Positions 46,097-57,554 of a stretch of 64,000 nucleotides of DNA are shown here, one piece after another. The DNA comes from Glebionis coronaria (Eukaryota > Streptophyta > Magnoliopsida > Asterales > Asteraceae), in assembly GCA_025667525.1 (NCBI GenBank), contig CM046882.1:544186630-544250629 (forward strand), in the 5' to 3' direction. Position numbers and translations under genes: made by a program. The notes below the pieces were generated by a model, which had not been told where the DNA came from, searched no databases, and was given only the letters and a program-made list of their open reading frames with translations. Positions within the stretch are counted from its first letter, which is position 1, and every line of letters begins with the position of its first letter.

Positions 46097-46990
46097 GGGT
46101 AAATAGCATAAAAAGGTACTCATCTTATGTCAAAATTCAATTAAAGGTACTCAACTTTTTTTTTCTCAATTTAAGGTACCGATCTTTTTTCTTGTTGCAA
46201 TGTTAGGACAATAACAAATTTAAAGGTTATATATTAACGACCGTTTACTTTATTATTGCATCGTTAGTCCTTTATATTAACGAAACTTTATAATAACCTC
46301 AAAATTCGTTTTTTTTTACAGTTTTTGACTGTTTTCTAACTTTTTCGTTTGATTTTTACCGTTTTCATTCGGTTTTTAATCGTTTTAGTTCGTTTTTTGT
46401 CGTTTTATCGGTTTTATCGTTTCCGACCTTCTTTAATGTGTTTGATATCGTTTTCGACCTTTTTTTTACTGTTTTCGCCCGTTTCTTGTCGTTATCGCCT
46501 ATTTATTTTATGGACGAAAAAAAATAAATAAACCAAATAAAAACGTTCAGAAATGGTAAAAAAGAAGCCGAAAATGGAAAAACAGGCGAAAACAGTTAAA
46601 AGTCGTAAAATGGACACAAACGGTCAGAAGGGCTTGAAAACGTATAAAAAAATAGACAAAACGGTTGAATATGGTAAAAGAACGATGAATGTTGTAAAAA
46701 TGGACCAAAACGATTAAAAACAAACGAAAACGGTAAAAATTAGACGTAAAAGGTGAAAACGGTTAAAACTGTAAAAAACGAATTTTGGTTTTATTATAAA
46801 GTGTCATTAATGTAAAGGACTAACGATACAATAATAAAGTAAACGATCGTTAATATATAACCTTTAAATTTGTTAATTGTCCAACATTGCAACAAGAAAA
46901 AAGATTGATACCTTAAATTGAGAAAAAAAAAGTTATGTACCTTTAATTGAGTTTTGACTTAAGATGAGTACCTTTTTATGCTATTTACCC
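46097..46990. mobile_element. 894-bp foldback MULE with long inverted repeats
   Basis: Ends GGGTAAATAGCATAAAAAGG and its inverse; the arms extend about 250 bp or more. The target duplication TTTTGCAAA is at 46088-46096 and 46991-46999. The first 20 bases nearly equal the ends of the big MULE at 18360-35712, so it looks like a non-autonomous relative. The interior is rich in CGTTTT/AAAACG words and has no real gene. Confidence 0.92.
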
Positions 46991-47546
46991 TTTTGCAAAA
47001 GACCTTTAACATGAGTGTCGAATTACGTAAAATATGTGTAAGAGTAACCAATAAATGTTAATTGTTGTTACTTTATGACTGTATACATTTCACTGTTTGT
47101 CTCCTCTCATTTTACTTTCTATATGTTTTTTTATCTTTTCTCTTAACCAGCCACTGTTATTCCGCTTATTGTATGTTTTATATAATACCCACACACAACG
47201 ACGGGGTGAACTCAGGAGTTTTCGGGAACCTGATAACAGTTTGTCACGTAATGTAAATTTTCATTAAAAGTAACGATTTATTCAAATGAATTTGATGCCA
47301 AATATGTGTGTTACGTAAAAAAAATTGTGCACCTTATGATTTAGTGTTCTGGGTCCGCCCATACACAACGGCAGACCTTATTAGGGGCAGGGAGGGCCTC
47401 GGCCCTCTCAAAAGTCACGACGAGTGGTGTAAATACTACTCTTTTCATCTTAATATTATTGTCTGCTTTATTTATTTTGGTATGTTTAAATTAATTCGAC
47501 ACTTCTAAAATAAATATTCAAGGTCCATCATTGCTTACACACCGAT

Positions 47547-48006
47547 ATGGGTGTAATCAAGTCGTGATGAGAACAGGGCTCGAGCTCGGCTTGAAACATA
47601 AAAGGCGGGCTCAAGCTCAGCTCGATAGCTCGTCGAGCTTTAACTGTTAAAGTTTGAGCTCGGCTTGATTAGGATTCGAGCAAAGCTCGAGCTTAGCTTG
47701 AAAAGGTCAAAATTTTATATATGAAAGAAATACATTATTAAGGTTTACACACCCGCACAAATTTTATGTTTTTAGTAAATTATAATAACCTATAATATTC
47801 AAATCAACATTTGTTTACTTATAAAAAAATATTTATACTAAGGCTTGAAAAACTCGATAAACACTCAAATCGAGTTATAAAAAGCTCGAGCTCGTGTTTC
47901 GAGCTATATTATTAGGCTTGAGCTCGATAAAAGCTCATATCGATCAAATCAAACTTAAACTTAAGCTTAAATTGCTTGATAAAAACTCGGCTCGTTTGTA
48001 CCTCTA
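47547..48006. mobile_element. ~460-bp hAT-type MITE rich in GAGCTCG
   Basis: Begins ATGGGTGTAATC and ends GTACCTCTA. The flanks ACACCGAT (47539-47546) and ACACCGAG (48007-48014) are a target duplication with one mismatch. The interior repeats GCTCGAGCTCGGCTTG. It is similar in end type to the element at 50809-51280. Confidence 0.7.
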
Positions 48007-48457
48007 ACACCGAGCTTGAACAATTATCTGACATTACTTACAAAATATGATCCACAATGTTCAATGTATGTAGGATAAACATGCTGCATGCATCAAATTA
48101 TTAAAATTTTCATCATATATCGACACTAACTAAAAGATAACAAATCTTAAAACTAAAGACATGACATGTTCTTCCACCAAATACACTTTGATTCAGGACA
48201 ATAATATATATAAAGAAAAGTCTTTGACCATATCTATGTTAGTTTACAAAATAATAATGAATCTATAACGAATATACTTTAGAATGATTGAGTGATAGAA
48301 GTATTAAAAAAACTCAAAACGTGTAAACTTGTAATATTCATTCGGTCTAAAATAAGTGAAGGTTTATATTTAGTCATTATCATCTAACAACTACTTTTGT
48401 GTCCATTTATCATGCTTATATTCTTTATTTATTTGATTTTTTTGTTAGTAAAACTTA

Positions 48458-49599
48458 GGTGCTGTTTGGTTGGGGCATATTGGAGAATATTTGGGGATAT
48501 TCAAAATTTTGACATTTTAATTTCCTCTAAATATTGTGTTTGGTATAACTAACGAAGGAATTTTAAATTCCACGAATTTCCAAAATAAAGGATATTAAAA
48601 TTACTCCAAAAAGTGAGGAATTTTAATTTACTTGAAAATTTTATTTTATAAACTTTTTTTCTAATAATTTTTATTCGGGTTTTATGTTTATATAAAAAAC
48701 TATAAAATTTAAAAAATTTATATAAAAATTATTTTTCTGGTTTTTACTCTTTTAAATAGCAAAAATAAAATTTATATTAAAAATATATAGAAATTTTTTT
48801 ATAAAATTTATAGAAATTTTTAATAAAATTTATAGGATTTTTTTACAAAATTTATATAAATTCTATAAAAATATTATTGAAATTTTTTATAAAATTCTAA
48901 TTTTTTAAAAAAAAATTATATAAGTTTTTGTAAAGTTTATTTAAATTTTTTATAAAATTTATATAAAGTTTTTATAAACTTTATATAAACCTTAAATAAA
49001 TTTTTTATAAAATTTATAATTTTTTTTATAAAATTTATATAATTTAAAAAAAAACTATATAAATTTTTTTATAAAATATATATAAAAAGTTAAAATTCGA
49101 TTTTTAATTCTTAAGAAATTTTTATAAGATTTATATAAATATTTTTATAAAACTTATATAAATTTTTTATAAAAGGTTATATAAACTTTTTATAAAATTT
49201 AATGAATTTTTTTATAAAATTTATATAATTTTTTTTATAGAATTTAATGATCTTTTTATAAAATTTTTATAAGATTTATATAAAAATTTTATAACTCTTT
49301 TTATAAAATTTATAGAATGTTTTTACAATTTATATAAATTTTATAAAAGTATTCTATAAATTTTTTTTATAAAATTTATATAAAAAGTGAACATTTTATT
49401 TTTACTCTTTTAAATAAAAAAATTTGTCTAAAAAAAAATTATTCATTAATTGGTTTAATTCAAAAGTTCAAACTATTACAAATTTTTGTCAACCAAACAG
49501 GATTAGGCATTTTAAATTCTAGAATTTTAAATTATTGAGAATTCTAATTTACTATATATTAGAATTCCAGAATTTTAAAATTTTGAACCAAACGACCCC
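48458..49599. mobile_element. 1.14-kb PIF/Harbinger-type MITE with AT-rich core
   Basis: Ends GGTGCTGTTTGGTT and the inverse of GGGGTCGTTTGGTT. TTA flanks both sides (48455-48457 and 49600-49602), as in Tourist-type elements. The core, about 48650-49430, is a decayed minisatellite of TTTTATAAAATTTATATAAA-like units with almost no G or C. Confidence 0.85.
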
Positions 49600-50138
49600 T
49601 TAGGATTTTTTTCAAAACTAAAGTAGCCAATTTGACGGCAATTCTTAAAAACAGAGACAAGTCAGCAAACGTGTCGGTATACACGTTTCTCAGGTTCACC
49701 ACCTTTGTGAATTTTGGGTTTCATGTTCATTTTCCTATATTATCAATGGCTTGCAAAGTTCGTCCCTCAACTAGTATGGTTTGGAATGTTTGACATTGAA
49801 TTTCTTTTGTTGTTGTTTTAATTATAATTGGTGAAATCGGAGATCCAACTTGAATAAATTTGTTGGAAAGACTATTATATAAAACACTTCATATTAGAAA
49901 AGCCAATTTACATTTTTCTTGATATTTATGTAAAAATTAATTATTACTTTTATTAAAAAGGTAAAATTTATACATAATGACAACAATTTGGAAGGACACA
50001 ACCGTCTCTCGTCTCTACAAACTTCCGTCCATGGGCAAAGCAAGATGGAAGAGCTCACAACAAGTAAGTATCCCTCTTTATATTTGGTGGTTGGGACATG
50101 TATTATTTGTGTTAGCACATGCATTAATAACTTATGAG

Positions 50139-50314
50139 AGGTGATTTGCACACTTTATAAAATGACTGACACACTCAAAATATATGTGTGTTGATAATTT
50201 TACCCTTTATTGTTTGTGTTAAAAATTGTTCACACTATTATATGAAAGGGTACAAATGTCAACAAACACACATTTTGAGTGTGTCAATCATTTTATAGAG
50301 TGTGCAAATCACCT
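50139..50314. mobile_element. 176-bp hairpin MITE
   Basis: The two ends, AGGTGATTTGCACACT and its inverse, form an inverted repeat of about 60 bp with a short loop. It is absent from copy 1 of the duplication. No target duplication is evident. Confidence 0.8.
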
Positions 50315-50808
50315 TCCAATTTTAAGGAATATCATGTAAAATAACTTTACATGGTATGAATAGCTTGTAGTTTATTATAGTACCTTCTTTTATGTAAAAA
50401 GATTTTTAATTGGATGGTTGTGGTGTAATCATTGTCAAATAATTAATTCAAGTAAGAAAAAAAAAGTATATCAATAACAATAATCCAAAGATTATGTGTC
50501 GTCAAATCTTTAACCTTTTGATAAACGATTTGATTTTGAAACCACCATGAAACGAGACATAACCATAACGAGACTAATCAAACTGAACCAAAAATAAGAG
50601 TTTCCTTATATCATGGATAACCCAATCACACTTGAGTTTAACCTTTTGATAAACGACTTGATTTTAAAACCACCATGAAACGACACGTCAAATATTTTAT
50701 TGTGTACAAATCACTTCTCATCAAAGATGCAGTTAATTCATATTCAAGTTTTGTTCGAGTTGGCATGTCATCCTCTTTTCACCCCAAACACCATTTGTAC
50801 ATATCAAT

Positions 50809-51280
50809 TAGGGGTATCAAAAAAGTTGACCTGACCCGAACCCGACCCGAACCCGAATAATCATATTCGGGTCGGGTCACTCGGGTCCAAAAGCGTATTC
50901 GGGTCAATTCGGGTTGACCCGAATTGACCCGAGTTTTAATTAGGCTCGGGTTCGGGTTATATATTTTTACCCTTGACCCGACTTGACCCGACCCGAGTTG
51001 ACCCGAACCCGACCAACCCGACTTGACCCGACTAAAATTAGACTTTTTACATTATTTTAGTACAAAATTAGGCCACTTTTTACACTTTTTCCTCAAACTC
51101 GGGTTGACCCGAACCCGAGTTGACCCGACCCGAGTTGACCCGGCCCGAATTGACCCGAACCCGAGTGACCCGAGTTGTAATTAGGCTCGGGTTCGGATTA
51201 TATATTTTTTACCCTTGACCCGACTTGACCCGACCCGATTTGACCCGAACCCGACCGGATCAACCCGAATCACACCCCTA
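50809..51280. mobile_element. 472-bp hAT-type MITE rich in GACCCGAA
   Basis: Ends TAGGGGTATC and the inverse of TAGGGGTGTG. The perfect 8-bp target duplication ATATCAAT is at 50801-50808 and 51281-51288. The interior consists of GACCCGA/TCGGGTC words in both orientations and would fold into a long GC-rich hairpin. Confidence 0.9.
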
Positions 51281-51299
51281 ATATCAATCGTGTCGATGA

Positions 51300-52190
51300 G
51301 CTCAACCCTAACCTTAATATGTATGACATGTATAACTCATTTAATCACGTAATTCCACAAAACTAATCTAGGTCTCAAGATAACATACGAATTAAAAAAA
51401 TAAATACACATACCACATGAAAGCTCCAAGAAATTCAAAATCAAAACACATCTAAGTTTAAAATATAGTAGTTAATTAGGCTAACGAGTTCACCTGTTCA
51501 CAATATCGTCTTTGAAAATGTACGGATGAAGACCCGTACAAACCCGGGTTGTTTAACACATACCAACCCGACCCGTCTATTAAAAAAGTTAGACGGGTTT
51601 ACCTATTTCATACCTAAATCAAGTTATCGTGAACCATAACTCAAATCTGTTTATTTTCGTGTCAATTTTGTATCGTAACGAGGATCACCACCCCTCCAAC
51701 ATAAGTATCAAGGGTTAAAAACACAAAAGTAGTTAAACCACATGGGCACATTCCAAAAAGTACAAACATAAAACGTAAGTACATATAAACTTGTTGTTCC
51801 ATGAATGCAAGAAAGAAAGAAAATGAAATAAACAAAAAGAAAGAAAGAAAGACACTTTTGCACACCAAACCAGAATCTTCCCTTTTTTTAATTATTTCCA
51901 GAAACCCCAATTTATTTGGAAATAATAAATAAAGCCCAAAAACAAGGATTTAAGATCAAAAGTTTTGATTATTTATTTTATTTACAAATAAATAATCAAA
52001 AGTTTTGATTTTGATAAATACCCATATAACCAAATTTCATTCTTTTTGGTGAATAAGCCATAAAAAGTGTTGTTTTTGGTGCAAGAAAGTATGATCCGTT
52101 AATTTGGTTGTAATGCATTGCTTTTCTTGATTTTTTTCAGGTTAGTTTTTTATGTTTTGATTTAATTTTATAAAGTTTCTTGATTATTGA
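51300..52190. other. Upstream region of the FAP2-like gene
   Basis: No coding frame with support. It probably holds the promoter and first untranslated exon of the gene at 53847-56577. A candidate 5' exon end lies near 52140, and 52137-53767 would then be a 5' leader intron ending in TTCACTTGTAG. This is inference from the splice-like signals only. Confidence 0.4.
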
Positions 52191-52196
52191 TATTTA

Positions 52197-52740
52197 GGGG
52201 TGTTTTATTTTGGCTTATATGGGTGGCTTATGGCTTATTTGATTTTGGGCTTATGTTTCATAAGCCCCAAATTTGTAGCTTATTTGGAGACTTATGGGCT
52301 TATGTAACTTTATTATGATATCATAAACTTATATAAGCCTATAAGTCTCAAAATAAGCCATAAGTTTATTATGTAATATAAGCCAAAAATTGGCTTATTT
52401 TCGGCTTATGTATCATAAGCTCCAATTTTGTGGCTTATTTTGAGACTTATGGTATATATAAGTTTATTATCATATGGTAAACGTATTTAAGCCCATAAGT
52501 CCCAAAATAAGCCACAAAATTGGGGCTTGTGATATATAAGTCAAAATCTGGCTTATTTTCGGCTTATATACCATAAGCCCCAATTTTTTGGCTTATTTTG
52601 AGATTTATGGCTTATGTAAATTTATCATATAATAATAAACTTATATAAGCCCATAAGTCTCCAAATAAGCCACAAAATTGAAGCTTATGAAATATAAGCC
52701 GAAATGGGCTTATGTTTTGTAAGCCTAAACAAACACCCCC
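52197..52740. mobile_element. 544-bp PIF/Harbinger-type MITE
   Basis: Ends GGGGTGTTTTATTTTGGC and the inverse of GGGGGTGTTTGTTTAGGC, with flanking TTA (52194-52196 and 52741-52743). The interior repeats GGCTTAT/ATAAGCC in both orientations, so it can fold on itself. Confidence 0.88.
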
Positions 52741-52743
52741 TTA

Positions 52744-52917
52744 GGGTGTTTTTTCGGCTTATGGCTTATTTGAAACTTTTCGTCTTATTTGAAACTTTTC
52801 GTCTTATTTGAAACTTTTTGTCTTATATAAGTTTATTAGTAAGCTACAAAAAGTGACCTTATGAACTAATAAGTCCAAAACCAAATAAGCCGGCTATATA
52901 AACCGAAACAAAAGGGT
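52744..52917. mobile_element. Second, shorter MITE of the same family, abutting the first
   Basis: Begins GGGTGTTTTTTCGGCTTAT and ends AAACCGAAACAAAAGGG. It shares one TTA with the preceding MITE and has TTTA on its right. Probably an older insertion into which, or beside which, the first one landed. Confidence 0.7.
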
Positions 52918-53846
52918 TTATTGGTTATGACTTTTGAATGAGCTTTATAAATTTGAGATACAGAGATGTTTATGTAACTGTTGTTAGTTTTAGTTTAGTT
53001 TAATGAATGTGTTAAATTTTGATATGGAATTAATGTATTTCCGTGTTCTTGGAGTTGAAACTTGCACGGATATTAGAAAATCAGAATGTATTTGCCGGAA
53101 TGTAGGGAACTTGATGGTGGCAATTAGCAATTTGACGATAAGTTGATTGTATGCTCATGTTTGCGTTTATACGGCATTGTGGTGCAAATTTGTCATTAGT
53201 ATGTGTAACATGTAACATATCAAGGTTTTGTTATATAAAAGGACTGATGTAATTTGAAGTAAGAATTTTGTTAAGAAAGGTTTTAATATGGTGAAACTAG
53301 TGTGTTTAAGATGAAAGTAGTTTTAATATGGGATAGTAAGTGATGATAAATGTTAATATACGTTGGCGTAATGTCGTAGCAGAAGCAGGGTCGGTTAAAT
53401 CATCTGAAGTCTTGGAGATGCATATGGGCATAGATGTTAAATCACGACTCAAAGTCGTAAGAGTCATGATAAAACATGTATGTTTTAAGTATAGACTCTA
53501 GCTTCTGCAACTTAGATATATCATATCTGTATAGCATAGGTTAATTGTAAATTTTCGTGGTAGTTGGTTTCATTTTATTTTTAGAAGTGGGCTTACAGAC
53601 TTACTGTATATGAGTTTTAATGAAAATTGAAAACAAAAGTTCATAAAGATGTATCATGATATTTTAACGGTGCTATTGTTGACAAATCAGATCTTGGTTT
53701 TCCCTCGTTCTTTTAAATGTTACAGTTTATATTTTAATCTGGTTAACTTTTTCTACTTCACTTGTAGGTGGTTCATTATTTGAGAATTCTTTTTCTCTGA
53801 CCGGGCTTCCAAATTATAGAAGGGAGCGAAGAATATTTTGTTCATT

Positions 53847-56577
53847 ATGGATTTACGCGAGGGTCAGCCTAAGTTCTTACCAGTAGAATCTCTTACGCCT
53901 AGTAGATATTTGTACCATATAAGTTCATTAGTTGATAATAATCCGTCCTATCATTCTGGACGTTTTTTCAACCCTGGAAATGTTGCTCTTCAAGAAACTT
54001 TTAGATGTATATCAAAGTTTACTGGCAATGTATTGCTATGGTGTGCTAGTGGATCGAGTTTGAGTAACAACATTACATTACCCGACTCTTCACGTGATTC
54101 TTACCCTAAAAGAAGTGAACTTCCTAGTCAAGCCAATTTTGTTTCTAGCAATAAGCGTGATCTCCCGAGATTTTTTATTGATTATAGAAGAAAAGCACTC
54201 GAGATTCCTGCATTTTTGAACAAGTTCTCAAGATCTACGATTAAGCAATTGTTTGGAAAGGCCAAGGATCTTCAATTTATTCCTGCAATAGCATTAGCTG
54301 GTTATTTAGTACCGCCACTTGGCAATACGTGAGTTTTCTTCTTTTCGCAATGCATTGACTCATGCTTCTTTTTATCATGAAAAATGCTCTAAGAAATGCT
54401 TTTAATATTATATTTTTTGTTGGAATCAGATCTAGGAACTTTTTTGCTGTTTCACATGAAAATAAGAACGCGGTTGTTGAAAGAAGTATGAATCATAGTC
54501 CGTGTGAGGTTGAGCAACGAAGATGTGGTGATATTAAGTATGGAAGTTCTAATTGCTCAGCAAGTGCGGTTGAACCAAGAACCGGTATCGAGTTCCCAAC
54601 TATATTGGATAACATCTTTGGAGGGGGCAATTCCAGTTTTAATACTGAGGTACCTTATTGTTTTTTAATTCTCATTGTTATCTATAATCTTTATTTAATT
54701 CTTGGTAACGGGTTATGAGCAACGCGGTCTATGTTTCAGGTTCTTGTTGGAACTGGATCAAAGACAATGAAAATAATCAAAATTAAATCATTAAAGCTCT
54801 ATGCCTTTGGATTCTGTAAGTACAGTCAAAAGCTAACTTGGAAGTTTTGATTATAGTATCAGTCTGTTTCAGCTTACACTCATATTTCTTAATACTCTCT
54901 AGATGTTCATCCTTACGACGTTTGTAACAAGTTGGGTTCAAAGTACGCTTCTCTTCCAGACGATGATGTGAAGACACATGATAATTTTTTCTCTGATCTT
55001 CTCAGGTATGCCTCTTCATATATAATTGTCATATCGGGTGCAGCCTAAAGTACTAAGACCAGGAATAATGTTTATCTTCGTATTATACTCCCCCTGTCGC
55101 AACACTAACTTATATATCATTAGATCATATCTTAGCTAAAGTAGGTCATTAAGAGATAAAACTGCCGGAACGATCCAAACATTTTGTCTTTAATTTGCTT
55201 GTTGAAGAAATTGTGGAATTTTTATATTTGAACTTAGTATACTGGCATGTATGTATATTTCTATTCGACTTGTATTATAATTCAAGTCGTTGATGTGGTG
55301 CTACAGGGAGGACATAAGCATGACCCTTAGGCTTGTGGTGAGCTGCAATGGAATTAAGATCAGTACAGTTCGAGAGTGAGTCCAATTTCCGTCGCCCGAA
55401 TTAATGAAAAAGAACAATATAATTTTTATTTTTACTATATATTGCCGACTCCTGTTTTAGGCTATCTGAGAATTTAACTTTGTGAAGTTAAAATATGGAT
55501 TTTTCCCCTGATATGTAATTTGGTTTCTGCAGTGCTTTTGAGAAATCACTTCAAGCCCGATTGATTAAGGTGAAACATTATGTATATAGGTTCTTTTACT
55601 TCCATATAGTTGACTCCCCTTTAGATTTCAGTAACCATCCGGCCTTTTATTATGTGTTACAGATGAACCCTGACACCGATTATGATTGCCTGAAAAGTTT
55701 TGGCTCTCTTTTCAAAGAGGACATTCCAATACGAGCGGTAATAAGTTATTTACTTGTTTAATTATTGTTGTGCAAAACGTGTCTTCATTAGCAGTTAGAA
55801 CCGTTATTAACGCTAGTAGTCTTCAGGGAACAACAATAAAAATTCAGAGAACAGCTGATGGACATCTTGTTACTGAGAGTAAGTCCCGCAATTACTACTT
55901 GACATATATCAAGTGTAACAAGTAGATAAACTATTAACGGCATTTTCTCTCTTTACGATATTTTGTATGCAGTTGAAGGCAATCGGATTGGTGCAGTTCA
56001 GAGCAAGGATCTGTGCAGTAAGTCATTTATTCTTACTATCTTCGTTTTGCATTATGGCTTTCCCTGGACTTATTTTATAGAAGTGGAAGTTCCAACCCAT
56101 TTACTACAAATGGGTTAATTTGGGTTGTGTTATGTCACAAATTAGTCAGATGTCAAACAGGGTTGCATATCGCCTATAATGGTGAAAATAAGTGTTGTGG
56201 GTCAGTCAAGTCGCCACCCTGTTTTGACCCATTATGCCTTGCATGCATCTTGCCACCTGTACTTGTTCTCTAATGCAATTGTTTAATAAAATCGTTTTGC
56301 AACATAAGTAGCCCTACATTTGTTCGTAGAGATTTAAACCTGGTATTTTATTTTTTATATAAATTTAATCATTTCTGATAACTCTTGTCATCTAAGCTGA
56401 CACGTAACTCAACTTTGGCCTGTGGACTCATAAATTTTGATTAGGTTGATTATACAATTGACCTTGTATTTTAATACAGGAGCTTTCTTTGACATGTACA
56501 TCGGAGATGGTCCCGTATCTGAAGAAACTAAAACAGAAATTGGAGAAAATGTGGTGAATATAATGAGAAGGTGCTGA
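53847..56577 (+). CDS. FAP2: Fatty-acid-binding chalcone-isomerase-fold protein, FAP2-like
   Basis: Ten coding exons read from GT/AG edges with phase kept throughout: 53847-54328, 54430-54649, 54740-54815, 54903-55005, 55307-55375, 55533-55569, 55663-55737, 55827-55878, 55973-56017 and 56480-56577, giving 418 codons plus stop. The start is the in-frame ATG at 53847 (MDLREGQPKF). The N-terminal ~230 residues have no known enzyme fold but include PRFFIDYRRKALEIPAFLNK and a weakly hydrophobic FIPAIALAGYLVPP. The rest is a CHI-like domain: TVLVGTGSKTMKIIKIKS-like start, LYAFGFYVHPYD, TLRLVVSCNGIKISTVRDAF, GTTIKIQRTADGHLVT and AFFDMYIGDGPVSEETK. Arabidopsis FAP2 has the same two-part layout and similar length; relatives FAP1 and FAP3 bind fatty acids in plastids and affect fatty-acid synthesis. 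The catalytic residues of true chalcone isomerase are not expected. Confidence 0.85.
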
Positions 56578-57281
56578 TTTATGCATCCTATTTCAGCACA
56601 AAAACGAGCAGTCGATTCAGAATCTAAGTCTTTAGTGTGTAGTTGTGGCATCACGTGTTCAAGATTGAAGACAAGAAAAGAAGATTGTTAGTTAAACTTA
56701 AAGTAGAGGACTAAGTCCATAGAGTTCAATGTGTTCGTGAGTTGCACAAAATATGTGTAATCTCGTCTAAGTAGAATGCTGGCTAAAGTATACGAGAGTA
56801 ACAAGAAGTTGTATCATGAAATTATTGGTAGGAGTATTTATAGAAAATTCAATGGTAATGTTTTCTGGTAATATATGGTAGTATGTTGTTGTTTACTAAA
56901 CGCTTCACTAGTTAATGCAAGTCGAAGAACTTTAGGTATACCTGCACTTGATTTCTAGCACACTGTAAACCTGCTTGGAATGGTGGACAATTTTTTTGTA
57001 AGATTTTGTAAATTTAAGGTGAAAATCAACAAAGAAAGGTAGAAAATGGGGTTGGTATCGACCTGACGAGCTCCATATGTATCTGTAGTTGCTGTTGAAC
57101 AAATTTACAGTTTTTTCACTCGGCAAGACGATCCTCATTATTTATTCTTGATTTTGTTATTAAAGCAAAAAGCACATAGTTAAGGTGACTACAGTAATAA
57201 TATTGGGTTGTAATAAGCACACACGTAATTATGGAGTTGAAATCTACACTATTGTATGACATCTGAATAAACATCAAATTC

Positions 57282-57354
57282 GGGGATGTAGCTCAGATGG
57301 TAGAGCGCTCGCTTAGCATGCGAGAGGTACGGGGATCGATACCCCGCATATCCA
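57282..57354 (+). tRNA. tRNA-Ala (anticodon AGC)
   Basis: A 73-base cloverleaf: acceptor GGGGATG, D arm GCTC-AGATGGTA-GAGC, anticodon arm CTCGC-TTAGCAT-GCGAG with AGC at 57315-57317, T arm CGGGG-ATCGATA-CCCCG, and discriminator A. Box A (TAGCTCAGATGG) and box B (GGGATCGATACCCC) promoters are intact. The acceptor 3' side reads CATATCC where plant tRNA-Ala normally has CATCTCC, so the fourth acceptor pair is G-A. A short TTTTTTCTTTT run for pol III termination begins about 8 bases after the end. G3-U70, the alanine identity pair, is kept. Confidence 0.95.
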
Positions 57355-57554
57355 CTTTCTATTTTTTCTTTTCTTTTCTTTTCACCATGAATTTCGACAC
57401 CAGACCTTCATATTTCCATTGTTTTTAGTTTATTCACTCACATTTGTTATGTGAATATTCGGTCAATGATAGATTTTGGCTTGTTTAATATTCGGTCAAT
57501 AATAGATGTTAACATTCCTTCAGTCGGCTTATAAGCAAAAAGTGACCTTTTTAG

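Larger units (their letters stand above)
43690..50460. repeat. Segmental duplication, copy 2
   Basis: Collinear with copy 1 (see 14190-42420), in direct orientation. It keeps empty sites for the copy 1 foldback MULE, the big MULE and the Copia element. It has its own set of insertions, including those at 44108, 46097, 47547, 48458 and 50139. Confidence 0.85.

Noticed and set aside
46349..46531. Phe/Arg-rich frame
   Set aside because: Arises from CGTTTT repeats of the foldback MULE arm.
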